Source: Typha latifolia
Taxonomy: Eukaryota > Streptophyta > Magnoliopsida > Poales > Typhaceae
Length of the DNA stretch: 64,000 nt
Assembly: GCA_019914945.1 (NCBI GenBank)
Contig: CM034104.1
Coordinates: forward strand, 3,226,501-3,290,500
Direction: 5' to 3'
The translations under genes were made by a program, and so were the position numbers. Every line of letters begins with the position of its first letter. Position 1 is the stretch's first letter. The notes beneath the pieces were generated by a model. The model was not told where the DNA came from, searched no databases, and worked only from the letters and a program-made list of their open reading frames with translations. Positions 38,501 through 51,254 of this stretch are shown here, piece after piece.

Positions 38501-41500
38501 GATGTAGACAAATCTGAAGGGCTCTCTGTTTATCAGTTTAAGCAACCAAAAGACTTGGTGGTGAACTTAACTGCAAAAGTACATGAGAAAAATACAGGTC
38601 ATGCAAAACTAGTGCAAAAAGAGAATTCTCATTCAAGTTCTGTTCAATCTTCTCTTACAAAGTTTGTATCTGTAAATAAGAGGAAATATGAAAATAGTTT
38701 CAGTATGCTGTCTGAAGTTCCTGTACTAAGAAATGAAATATCTTCCGGTAAAGACAGTGCAGAAATGCATGCTTCAAGCACAAATTCTCATGCCTGTGAT
38801 GTTGCAGAGGATGATTCACTTCAAGGATGTGGAAGAGAGCTTTTACAGGATTGTGTACCATCTAAGATATCGAAAAGTGCAGAAGTGCCTCTTTCTGGCG
38901 AATGTGATAGTGAATCTAGCTGGGTGAGTAAAAAATAGGGTTTAATATGTTTTACCCTTTTGTACTTTTGACTAAAATTATTTTGCCCTCATGAATGTTA
39001 TTTTGTATCACTATGCCTCCCTTAAACTTTTGGCCAAGTTTAAACTTTAAACTATTTGATTTTTATTTAAAGTTACCGGTGTCCAAGATTTTTAATGTTA
39101 GAGATTGCTATCAATTTGAACAAAATTCACTTTACCCACTTGAACCTTTCTTTTTTTGGCATCACTAAGTCTCCATGAACTTTCTCTCTAGATACATATT
39201 GTTATCTCTGTTAATGATGTTTATAGTTGCAAACTTGCAGTTGAGTCAAAAGTTCAAGGGAGCATAGTAATATAAAAAAAAAGCAGGACTGTGAAGTTAT
39301 TTTCGTCCAAAGACTTGGTATCCTACATAAAATCTGGGTAATATAATACTAAAAATGCATCCTGGGCATCGAGCTTATGCAAAGACTTGGCTGTCACACA
39401 TTCCCACCAGTAATATATACTTTGATATTTTTATGGTCTTACTTTGTAAAATTGACATGTTATGAACATTTACATGACACACTACACTCTCTTATGGTAA
39501 TTATTATATCCTGTGGCTTGGTACCAATAGCTTGAGGTTTCAAATAATAGTGTGTTTATATTGGTTAGTCATTTAGGGTACCTTAATAGAATGGGCTACA
39601 GCTAAGTATAGTTGTACATGAGGGTTCCTTCTGCCTGAGCTACAATTCGTAGTGTCAATTACAGTTGCAAGTTTTTCCTGCTCTAACTTTTAATTGCATT
39701 TGGCGCATCTGAACAATTGAATAGTGCTCACAAGCTTATATGATATTTCTTGCAGACTACGTATTACTTCAAGTAGCTCGCCCATCCACTGTTTACTAGG
39801 GTGTAAAGCAGATGGTTGTGTTTTGTTTTTAGAATAATTCCTTAAAGAGTTTTGTCTCTTTTGGTTAGAGTAGCCCTATAATGACTTGACATTAATCATC
39901 TGATAAACAAGTATATCATAAGACCGAGATCAAATTAGTAAAAAGAAAAGCATTGTTCTCATAACTTTAAGTATCTTCTCAGTTTCTTCATATATTCATA
40001 AGCTATTCCTCATTTCTACTATACCAGCTGACAGGAATGCATGATGTACCTACTTCAGTTTCTGATTTTACATCAAAATCTCTTCCAATGAAAGATCCAA
40101 AGAAAGAGTTTGGAAACCGTTCAAGCACTTATCCGTTGTCTGACACTTGTGATGAAGACCGAGGTGCTCTAAAACCTTGTTCTGGTTCGAGTATGTATCC
40201 CCTTGTGCAATTTAAGGTTGATGAGCTTAAGAGAAGAAGGCAAAAGAGACTCTCATTATTATGGTCAGCCAATCCCCACTATGATGAGAAAAAGATAGAA
40301 AGGTGATTGAACTTGTCCTTATGATTATATTGTTATGGAAAGTTGATTATGTTATCTTGACAAACAAATACATGTTTTTACCAACTATTGTTTAGTGCTC
40401 TTCTCTTAGGTGTTATGCAGCTGCAACACTTGACAATTTTCAACCAGAAAATGAAGAGGGAAAAGCACATTCTTTAGCTGCAGCAATAATTGAGTTGGAG
40501 AGATTTTTTAAAAAAGAGGATTTTGGACGAATGCAGGTAGTTAGTAAAATTAGTCTTTCTGATTCTTTTAACTAATAATAATCCGATTCAAGGATAGTCA
40601 TACTGGTCGGCAAATCCCATGTCGATAGAGGATCGACAGTAGGAACGGTTATGCTAGTGGCACAACCTATGCTGAGGTGGCAAGGAACCTATGTTGAGTG
40701 CCGATACTTCATTAAACGGGTTTTTTCTTTATTTTTTATTTTGTTTCACAAATTTTTTTAAAATTTAACATTGCTATGTGAAATTCATTCAAATTGGTTT
40801 AAAATTGGTATATAGATATATTAGATAAACTCCTGAGTTCATTTGAGCCCATATTTTATAATTTTTAGCTAAAATTTCAGCATTATTAGATTTTCCCCAA
40901 ATTAAAAAAAAACTAAAATTAATATGTCAAATTCATTCAAATTGGGTCACAATTGATATTATTACATGCCATATTAACTATGTTCGACAAATTAGTTAAT
41001 TATTAAATTATTATCAATTAATGAATATATTTAATTATATTATGTGTTGAATAATATTTCTACTTGACTATTGCTATATCTTTAATAAAAAAGAATCATT
41101 TACAAAAATAATACAAGGATAAAAGACTAATATATGCTTAGCACATATATTCAAACTAAAAACAAGGGATTATTTGCTAAAAACACCTGATTACATAACT
41201 AGATTTATATTATAGATACGATTCAAATACTATAATTATACTATTATCATAAAATGCTAATTATAGTATAAGGAGAAGAGGTTTGTTTCCTTTTATATAA
41301 GAAATATCTCTAAATATCCTATAAAATATATTAGAAGAGTGTCAATGCATGCCAGTAGCATACAGGGGCGTGCTGACCAGCACTCCTCTGTTGACCGAGG
41401 ATCGACATGACACATGCCTTTTGCACGGCCATCCTTAGTCCAAATGTTATTTGAATTAAGAATTTGATAACATTTCTTCTTCCATTATCAAAGTTAAGTC

Positions 41501-44500
41501 TCTTGATCAAAATAGGCATGGTCATATCATGAAAAAGTTCATCCATGTTTGATGAAATAGAAAGGCTTTCTCCTTGGAGTCAAAAGAACAAAGTTTTAGA
41601 TGATGTCAGTTGATGCGATGGTAATCTTGCTCCTTTCAACCAAGAGGTGATGGACTCAAGTTGCAAATACAACTTCTTCAAAGTGACTGTGAAGCTGCGT
41701 ACATCTTCCATCCTGTTAACCCAAGGCAATATAGGCCTCGTTCGCTAGAGCGCATTTATTTTGTTACTACCACTTAGATGGTAGTTGCCTTACAACTGCT
41801 TACCTACACTGACTTTTCCGTTTGTCCTTAATGGCTAGAACATATTTTGATACAATTCGACTACGAGAGTCGAGTCAGTTAGGTTTAGTCTAGTTAGTTA
41901 TTTTTGCTTATTGCTTTTAAATTTGAATTAAAGAGGATAATCCACGTCTGCATGCCCAGTAGGTCGACTTGGATCTGATCAGCTATGTCTCACTCCTATA
42001 AATGGGAGTGGCTATTGTTTATTTGGGATTATGAAATCAGGGAATGAATATTGGTTTAGCTATTTTATTATCTTGCATTTACTCTTTCAATCATAGTCGT
42101 TTATTTTTCTTTTTTTCTACGAGTAAATCTAATCTAGAAATCCTAATTCTATCTCCAAACCCTAGCCACCATCTGTCTCCACAAGCCACCATCCCACGAC
42201 CATTCGCCACCCTCTGATGACTATTTAACGTCGGCATTCTCGTTTCTATCTAGTTTCCACCTTTCTCCACTTTTTTTTATCATATTTTTTCAACCTAAGC
42301 TCGGAATCACTTTATTCCAAAACCATTATATGAGACTCATGAGGCTACTACCGTAAAATTTTTAAAATTTTCATGCCAATGGATCGATCCAGATCTGATA
42401 TGTAACAGTGGCATCAGAGCCATTGTTCCTTGGCCGATGGTGAACACGCAATCCAAAGCAAATCTGAGGGAGTTTGTTGCTGTAGAAGACCAAGAACTCA
42501 TCTCCATCCCTGCAGAAGCTTTCCCAATGCTACCACCACCAACCACCGCCATCAACGAACCACCCGTGTAGGCAAGGGTGTTACTCGAATCCATGGAGGC
42601 TTTGAAGATTCTATTGAAGAAGGCCACAAAATCTGCCATGGAGAGCAACTAACGACTTGACAAGGTGCTGCAAGCCTTGATAAAGGCCATCTTGACCCAA
42701 CGCCACACCCACCTCCTCCAGCCACTACGGAATTGCCGCCTTCACGACTAATAACTCTAAATCGTGAGGGAGGTGGAGGGGACCACTAAACTGCACCTCC
42801 TCCAACCATGTGAAGTCCCTGCCACCTCTGCAGATCCTCTTTGTCACTACAGCAATGCTAGAGTAGGCCCTAACAATGGCCCTGACATCGTCTTCCCCAG
42901 CCATGGTGAAAAATGACGTCCAAAACTCTAACTCTTTGCTGGTCACGAGCTTTTGACTCAAACCACTACTACCAATCTTTTCCTTTGGTCCTCCAAACCC
43001 GAGCCATGGCCACTATTCGCACTAGCGTTGGCTGGAAGACCGTTGTCGATGGCCTTCCACGCTGCAACGAACCCACGGCTTGTGGCCTTGCGTCCGCACC
43101 TCCACTGACGACGTTCAGCCACCTTTGTTGTAAGGTACTCAAGCCATACCTTGACAGGGCAGCTTCCTCAGGTTTCTTCACCGTTGCGGCTTCGCTGTAG
43201 TGGATGCCTGAGTACCATCCGAGGCCACCATGGGCTGGCAAATCTGCTAAAGACGCGACATCAATGCCCAAGTAGCAAGTCGAGCATGAGCTCAATAATT
43301 TCCTTCCACCAGTGGTCGTCGTCATTCTGCCGCCGCGAGGATCCTTTTGGACACCGATTGCTATCGGCCAGGGACCTAGCCCATCCACCACCGAGGCTAC
43401 AGTGGGGCAACACTCCTAGGCTAAAATTGTAATTCGGCTTTAGAGTTAGGACAAATGGGTGAAAGGGATAAAGTGTACGTACCTCAAGGCAGGCTGATTT
43501 TCACAAATCAACTCGACCACCTCATATGACTTAGTTTGGTACTCATGAGCATGGCTTTGGGCGCAAGTACAAGTGTGAGGATGACGAGTAGAACAACTCG
43601 GTAGGCCTACTTTAGCTGACTGAGTCAGACTTGCATGTAGCCCGATTACGACATGTGCCAAACACGTGGGCTCACGAGCATGACATGAGCTAGAAGGTCC
43701 AGTTCACGTACTAGTCACCTTGAGGATAAGGTGTTAGAAGCATAGTGGATTAATAGGATCTGACCACGAGAGTCAAGGTAGTTAGGTTGAGTCTAGTTAG
43801 TTATTTTTACTTATTACTTTTAAATTTAAATTAAAGAGGATAATCCGTGTCTATATTCTTAGTAGATCGAGTTGGATCCAATCCACTATACCTCACTTCT
43901 ATAAATAGGAGTAGTCATTGTTTATTTGGGATTATGAAATCAGGGAATAAATATTGGTTTAGCTATTTTATTATCTCGCATTTACTCTTTCAATCGTAGT
44001 CGCTTATTTTCCTAAGAGTAGATCTAATTTAGAAACCTTAACTCTACCTCTAAACTCTAACCACCATCTATCTCTACAAGCCATCCATCATTATGGCCGA
44101 CCTCCACCATCCATGGCCATTCACCACCTTCTAATGATCGTCGTAACGTCGGTATTCCCGTTTCTATCTAGTTTTGTCCTTTCTTCACTCTTTCCTTCAT
44201 ATCTTTTCACCTTGAGCTTGGAATCACTTCATTCCAAAACTATTAGATCCAAGATTTGCGAGGCTATCACCATAAAATCTCAAAATATTTCTGCGAACGG
44301 ATTGGTCCAGATCTAGTTCTTAACATATTTCTTTGCTTTAATAAAGATAATATTGAAAATGTGCAACTTAGTAAGCAGCCTTGCTCATCTTCTAGAATAA
44401 TAATAATGTTCTGTAGATATTCTTACTGACAGACTAAGCATCAGTTAACAGTTGCCAATCATTCTTTCACCTTAATAATATCAAGTATTTTACAGTCTGC

Positions 44501-47500
44501 TGTACTAAATAAAATAGTACTAATCTTCTGGCACATGACCTTTCTTAGCACCTTTTTATGTGTACTTTCATGCTTCCGGGATACTCAACATAACTTTTTG
44601 ATAGGTTGTTGGACAGTTCAATCTCGGTTTTATTATTGGAAAGTTAGATCAAGACTTATTTATTGTCGATCAGGTGAGCATTTCTCTTCATAAATGAACT
44701 TTAATATGCCATTCCAGATTTACCTTCGTAATGTAATAACTTTTTAATAGAAACTTTAGTACGAACTCGTACTATGATTGTTTGGCTTATGTGGCTGTCA
44801 AAACTCAAAATATAATCTGTGTTAAATTAAGACTAAACCATTTTCTGTTTTCTTTTTATTTGAAGCATGCTGCTGATGAGAAATGCAACTATGAGCGCCT
44901 CTCACAATCAACAATCTTTAACCTTCAGCCCCTACTTCAGTGAGTAAGGAGTTATATATATATATATATATATATAACTTTAAGCTAGTAAATTAAACAA
45001 TATTTATAAAGAGAGTCAATAATAATAGTTCCTGACTATAGCTGGTAGATGTGCAAAACTGCAAATATTTCACATTTTACCTATCACCTCTCACCTTTTA
45101 ATTGATCTCTTCATTATATTTGTGTAACACAGACCTATAAGATTGGAACTATCACCGGAAGAGGAAGTAGTAACTTCTATGAACATGGAAATTATCAGGT
45201 ACATATTTACTTTGTAGTTTGTACTACTTTTCATTCAAGTAATGGCTAATGAGATCACATACTATATAATATGTCGTTTATGCTAATACAATAGATCCTT
45301 CTTCTAGATTTATGATCACATTATTAAAAGTAATGGATAACCCTTTTTTATGCATCTTTTTTACGCTGTCCGTTCCTGCTTAGAGATTCAATCTCTATTT
45401 ATTCGTAATCTTTTAATATTTTGGGTATTTTGGTGTATTGTCTCTATATAATTTTCACTCACGGTGGTATCTATCTTGTCATTTTTATCATGAAATTTGT
45501 ATCTAAGCCTTGGTTAAATTGTTAAGGCAGACTGAGTTTGCTTACTAGTTGTGCAGATGGACCACTCTAAATGGGTTTCCTTATCATGTCACTGAATACA
45601 TCAAAAAAGATGTCTTGTTAGGTATATTTAATAGGTCTATATGTGAGAATGCTTTGCCTCCTGATTAATGACTTACAGCTTCTCATAACAAGAACCAAAA
45701 CACAGCATGCATATCTGGCCACAGGAGTCACTTAAGTGAGAATTCTTCAAGTATGCCTGAAGTTTCCAAGATAGAATTTGCTCCTCGTATAGATGGATTC
45801 ATCATCTCATAGGAACATCATGACACTATTTGGTTAGAAGGTGACAATGACTTGTAAGAATTCTTTTTCTTGCAAATAAGCTGATATTTTGGAGTCCGGT
45901 CGTGTTAATTTTGAACAATGGTAGTTAAGTTATCCAAAAAAAAGATGCCTATGCAACAATTCCAAGGCTAAAAGGTAGATACAATATATGCTAATTGGCA
46001 AAGATTTTCTACAGAATCTATTTCTTGATTGCAGTTGTACTCTTTCTTCTTTATTGCAATTTCAGTTAGTTTTCTCTTATTTTGTCAGGAAAAATGGTTT
46101 TGTTTTAGTAGAAGATATGCAAGCCCCACCTGGCCACCATTTTCTACTGAAAGCTGTGCCTTTCAGTAAAAATATGACATTTGGTGCTGAAGGTACCCCT
46201 TATCCATTGTGACTATAAATACTGATTTATCTGCAAGGACGCCCTAAACTATCCTTTCTGTGATACAGATGTAAAAGAGCTTATTTCTACCCTTGCCGAT
46301 GGTCAAGGAGATTGCTCAATTATCAGTTGTTACCGAATGGACAGGGCTGATTCTATTTGCCCTTCAAGAGTTCGTGCTATGTTGGCATCTAGGGCTTGTA
46401 GGACATCTGTTATGATTGGTGATCCACTGACAAAAACTGAGATGCAGAAGGTAATTGATGAAAGTGCAGGAGTAGCCCCCACATCAACACATTGCAAAAT
46501 ATATGTCAGTTTTTAAGTTTCATGCAATCTTTCAGAATTCTGATTTTTTCCTGGGATAGTGCCGTAATTCTTAATGTTATTTGCACAAATAGGAGATGTT
46601 GAATTCTATTAGCTTGAGGAACATTGGTTGCTTCATTAATGAGGCGATATTTTGAGAATACTCTGAACTGCAAATGCTGCTGAGTGCTTTCAAACAATGA
46701 GAGGAGTTTCTATTTGTGTAAGAGTATGCTAGAAGTTTAATAATTTTATTAGTTACATTTTTTTATTCTAGGAATCGTCTCAACCTTATAGGTTTCCTAA
46801 TAGTGAACTTTTTTGCCGCAACACTGAATATCTAGTTACCTGCTTCTTGAAACTCTAGCCAAAGTATACTGTTGGTTTTATTGTGACCATCATTTTATGT
46901 GCCATGAGTAAGTGCTGATTGCATGAATACAACCATGTATGCTGAATAGAATTCACGTCTATATCCCCACAATTCCAAATTCTGTTACACAACTGAGAAT
47001 GTGAACTAGATGTTGTAGCTATTAGTAACCTTTTCTTTTATGTGACATAAATTGCATTCTTATAGTTCAATAATGGTACCTTGACCACAAATTGTAAATG
47101 CTCCTAAGAAATTAATGTTTTCTCTTAGCATTCTTACATATATTGTCATCCTTTTGTCTCTAGATACTAAATAATTTGGCCGGCCTCAAGTCTCCTTGGA
47201 ACTGCCCACATGGTAGGCCAACAATGCGTCACCTTGCAGACTTGACCACTCTTCAAAAGAAAGGTCAGAATTTAGTAGTTAATCCTGGCTCCTTTTTCAA
47301 TTAGTTGCCTAAACATTCTTGTGTGGGTAAATGAAATTCAAATCTACATCCTGGAACTCAATGCATATATCTCCTTCCATAATTATAGAAGAGTATATGA
47401 TGAGCTTATTTGTTCCTTGGGGTAAATAATGCCTCAGATATATGGACAATTTCCTTGAATCACTGTTTTCATATTTCTCCATTTCTCTTTTTTTTTTATA

Positions 47501-48025
47501 ATATATGTACCTTTTGGAATCATACTCTTTCTAGTAAGCCCTTATCTTCTATTATTGTGCAGCGGGCAAGAGCTTTGCAGCTATTTCTAGGGGTTTGATG
47601 TCAGTAAGATAACTAATAGTGTTGATAGAAAATTTGGATTATGACGAGTACTAGAGCCATAAAACAACCTGTTTAAGACAACCTGTTTAAGCACAGGTTC
47701 TGTTATATTCCAAAAATGAAAGGACAGTGCTTTACCTGTCCTCCATGAATTCCAGTTCCCAAAATTCTATGTTGCTGCCAGATCTGCTGTTGACTGAGTG
47801 GATTAGGAATTTTTTCTTGTTTATATCAACACTGATCTCTTTATTTTGTGGGTCGATCTTTATTTCTTCTCTCTCTAAACAAACTTCTGTTCTTTTGCCT
47901 TCTTTTCCTACCATTTGGATCACATCAGTTTCTTGTCCTTAATGAATTTTATTTGTTATTTTTTTTCCTTTGTAGGTACTTTAACAAAAGCAGAGAACGG
48001 AGGATTGAGTATTGGCATTTCCTGA
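35598..48025 (+). CDS. PMS1: DNA mismatch repair protein PMS1 (MutL homologue)
   Basis: Partner of MLH1 in the MutL-alpha heterodimer that nicks DNA after mismatch recognition. Exons: 35598-35825, 37168-37491, 37760-38923, 40028-40302, 40410-40536, 44605-44673, 44866-44939, 45133-45198, 46089-46192, 46269-46450, 47164-47263 and 47976-48025; 920 aa, close to plant PMS1. The GHKL ATPase motifs are [14 protein letters not shown] (residues 34-47), DNGFGI (about 65-70) and FGFRGEAL (99-106); GRPVDMPK and [10 protein letters not shown] follow. A variable linker (about 240-640) precedes the C-terminal domain. The endonuclease motif [12 protein letters not shown] begins at D728, with MASRACR-type and [11 protein letters not shown] motifs near the end, so the nuclease looks intact. 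The last exon adds only 16 residues after QKK ([16 protein letters not shown]). Intron 5 (40537-44604) is swollen by two transposable elements. Confidence 0.93.
39007..39271. mobile_element. MITE-like inverted-repeat element in PMS1 intron 3
   Basis: ATCACTATGCCTCCCTTAAACTTTTGG at the left matches the reverse complement of the right end (TTACTATGCTCCCTTGAACTTTTGAC). These give imperfect inverted repeats of about 27 bases around about 265 bp of AT-rich DNA. The element may extend slightly further on both sides. Confidence 0.5.
40589..41436. mobile_element. Non-autonomous TIR element in PMS1 intron 5
   Basis: The left end (AAGGATAGTCATACTGG, CCCATGTCGATAGAGGATCG, TATGCTAGTGGCA) resembles the reverse complement of the right end (AAGGATGGCCGTGC, TCATGTCGATCCTCGGTC, TATGCTACTGGCATG). 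This suggests long, diverged inverted repeats of about 110 bp enclosing an AT-rich core of about 600 bp without a transposase. Confidence 0.45.
41832..44325 (+). mobile_element. Degenerate LTR retrotransposon in PMS1 intron 5
   Basis: Two direct repeats of about 580 bp, 41832-42407 and 43732-44325, align along their length. Shared landmarks are TAGTTAGTTATTTTT, GTTTATTTGGGATTATGAAATC, TATTGGTTTAGCTATTTTATTATCT and the ends TG...TAACA. One base after the first repeat, 42409-42421 reads TGGCATCAGAGCC, the primer-binding site for initiator tRNA-Met. At 42437 a frame opens [14 protein letters not shown], typical of the start of a plant retroelement gag, but stops after 44 codons (42569). Only about 1.3 kb lies between the repeats; no protease, reverse transcriptase or integrase is visible. 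TTGAGGATAAGG just before the second repeat may be the polypurine tract. The LTRs differ at many positions, so insertion is old. No clean target duplication was found. Confidence 0.75.
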
Positions 48026-49235
48026 CATACGAAATAGTGACTATACCAGCATCTGAAAACGTGTCTGTAGGTATGCCATTTCTGTAATATGTATATGAAG
48101 TAGTAGTTGTTGTTCTTCATCTCAAACGCACAAAGTAATTGGCCCCTTTTTGTGCAGTAAAAAGCCCATTCTGTCATTTTGGTTCGTTTTTTCGCCTTTA
48201 AAGTTTCAACCCCGTGAAGTTGTGACATAGTGTCATACTATCATTGCCTTTTTACTATATTTTATTACTACACCACTCAGCGATGAGGTTCATGGCTCAT
48301 AATTGGAGTTTTTGACTTGATGAACTGCTAGTAAAATTTATTACCGATTTACTATACTTCACAAACTATTTACTACAATGTAGATGTTTGTAAATAAATC
48401 ACTTTGACAGCAAGCTGTTTGTGAAGTCACTTTAGAACTACTCATTTAGGACAATAAAATGCTTTCATCAAAAGTGATTCTCTTTTATGTTATATCATAG
48501 TTACAGAGCTCATATTGTACGATACATTCAGGTTTGAGTTCCAGCGGCATCGATATTTAGTGAGACATTATCAACAACAACAAAAAAGATTTACCTTTCG
48601 GAAGCGATGCTTACATGAAAATAATTGTATTAGTTTGGTAAATAATATGAAAACTATACCATGTAATTCCTTTTTAGCTCATTTGCAAACCTACAGTTCA
48701 GCAACAAGTGTTGTACCGATTCATCCACCAAAGTCCACTAGAAGCCAGAGAGTGCTTCATCCCTTCTTCCAACAGAGCCCACTAGCATACTCCCTATCCC
48801 CAATAGTGCTTCAGCCCTTCTTCTCTAGCCCAAAACACGGCCCATTCGTTCCAAGCAATTGGGAGATTGGAATGAGATAGATTAGCTATTATGCTTAAAG
48901 AGATTAATGGAGCTAATATGAGGATCAAGATTATCCATCATGTGTTTGTTTTTGTGTGTGTACTTGCTAGGGACACAAGTGTGAATTTTTTTTCTAATCA
49001 TAAGAAATTAGTGAGTTTTTGATTCTATAATTGATAAAAAAGAAAAGAAAAGAAAAAAGTTACCCTTTTGATATAGTTTTTAAACTATTTACCGAAGTAT
49101 TATAGTTGTTTCCGAGTATGACAGCAGATAATGTATTTGATTTCCCTTGTAAATATTGGGGTTAATATTTAGTAGATTTTCTATGGAAGCACTCTACGCC
49201 CATATAATTTGGGCTCATTATTGTCTGCTTCTCAG

Positions 49236-50016
49236 TATAATTATTTTTTAAATTATCTAAACTATCGCCATTTTCTATATAACCTTCTAAACTCTTTTTG
49301 TGACATAGACCCTCTAAATTATTAAAAATATTTTAAACACGCGTCTCAGTAATTCTCGCTACCTTTTGCATCTATAAATTGCAACATGTAAGTGGCATGA
49401 ACAGTTGTATAATATGTTTACTCTTATGGGGAATAATACAGAAATTTCACACTAATTATAAGTAAGGTGGAAGATAACTAATTGCTTGTTAAAGATTCTT
49501 ACACACAAACTATTCATAGATCTGGAGTTCTCCCCCTATATCCAATTGTGCTACTTTTCAATCCTGGGTACTGAAAATTATGTGAGCTTGAGTAAGGTTA
49601 GAACCCTAAAATCCCACACACTCGGATATGAAATACCATATGCTCAAGTCTACATGTTCCAATTACTTATTTACTTAGATCTTGTTTAGTTTGAAACTAA
49701 GTTCCGAACTTGATTAGTTAGTCTTATTTTTTAGTCTTAATTTTTTTAGAATGTAAACTTAATTAAATATAAAAAAAGATAAAAATATGTTAAATTACTA
49801 AACCAGTTTAGGAGTCTCTGAATTCAGAGAATTTCCTAAACTCAAAGCAAACAAGATCTTACTTACTAACTCAGACTCATTCACATTTTTATCTCCGGTT
49901 CAGACGTTTTCAATAAGTTTAGGAGGTATCTTATATGTCATTAAAAAGAAAAAAAAAAGTTTACATAGCTAAGTAGAAAATTGTGATAGTTTATAGGTCT
50001 AAATATAATTACTTAC
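49236..50016. mobile_element. MITE carrying a second MITE
   Basis: The left end contains CTAAACTATCGCCATTTTCTA and the right end, reverse complemented, reads AATTATATTTAG then ATAAACTATCACAATTTTCTA. These are the same termini as the element at 35131-35362. The unusual length of about 780 bp is partly explained by the inner element at 49676-49862. Ends are approximate. Confidence 0.45.
49676..49862. mobile_element. MITE of about 185 bp with terminal inverted repeats
   Basis: The left end reads TTAGATCTTGTTTAGTTTGA and the right end, reverse complemented, TAAGATCTTGTTTGCTTTGA, enclosing AT-rich DNA. An eroded relative lies at 8545-8690. It sits inside the larger element at 49236-50016. Confidence 0.65.
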
Positions 50017-50228
50017 ACGTGAATCACGTTGTGCTTTAATATGTGGTCTAATATATATCCTCGTGTGATGGCAAAGAGAAGCAAGTGGACATTAACAACT
50101 ACCACAACGATAAGAACAGTCGTGACATAATGAATGAAATAACTACGTATGGGCCAAACTTGTCTGCATGTTTATTAATTTTTGGGATGAATTTTATTGC
50201 TGCACTAACTGCAATGCTTCTCTTTGTA

Positions 50229-50233
<5 letters not shown>

Positions 50234-50287
<54 letters not shown>
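50234..50287. repeat. (AT)n microsatellite, about 54 bp
   Basis: A pure alternating AT run in intergenic DNA, with a second shorter run near 50401-50422. Confidence 0.95.
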
Positions 50288-50289
<2 letters not shown>

Positions 50290-51216
50290 AGTATCCAAAA
50301 TCTTGAGTCATTTTAAAAAAAGAGTTGTTTTATTCTCTTTTTTTTTTACGTATATCTTTCTTTCTATAATCTCTTATTCGAACGGTTGATATTTTTACAT
50401 GTATATATATATATATATATACATATAAAAAAATATTTTGTTACTCATACTTATCTATATACAATTTTTTTAAAGTTAAGAAATATCTTATGTCTCTTTA
50501 CATATTAACTTATAATCGTCCAAAAGTGACATGAAGTGCAAAATCCATGCGTTTATTATCTACAGTAGAGTAATTTTGGACTCTATTTTTTACTAATATC
50601 TTGGACCTTTTATGTCGGCAAACAACTCTTTTTAAGATAATCATAAATAATTTTTTAATAGCAGGCTATTAAACTTAACAAATGCGTGCGAGGACTAAAT
50701 TAATTTTTTTAAAACTATAAAGAAAATATATTTATCAACAATTTTTCACTAACAAAAATAAAATGAGATACTTAAATATTTTATTAAATTTAAAAAAAAA
50801 GTATTAAAAACATCTTACATATTTTATTTATTAGATTTAACTGATAGAATGATATTTTAGAAATAGCTCAATGATTTCTATAGTTATGATATTTTAAATT
50901 TTTTAGCAGCAATTATGCAACTTTATTTTTTCACTAATATATATGCTTGAAGAAAGTTAATTAAAATCTGATTTGTTGTGGAGAAAATGACCCTAATCAT
51001 CTTTCCCATTTATAACTCAAAAAAGTTATTTATAATTCAAAAAAAATTTATATAAATCTAAATAACTTATTTATGATATGTATAATTTATTTAATAAATA
51101 GATTGTGTTCATATTCTAAAAAAATTCTAATTAATTTAAATAGAACGTGTTGATGTTTTTATCATCACTAAGATCCAAAGCCGGCTAACTGGGAGCTACG
51201 TAATAAGTTTAGAAAA

Positions 51217-51254
<38 letters not shown>

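Noticed and set aside
41826..44330. Target-site duplication for the LTR element
   Set aside because: CTTAA occurs near both outer edges, but not in register with the TG...CA ends, so I do not claim it.
48515..48880. 121-codon plus-strand frame after PMS1
   Set aside because: No recognisable domain, no promoter-like sequence, and it lies in the 3' flank of PMS1.
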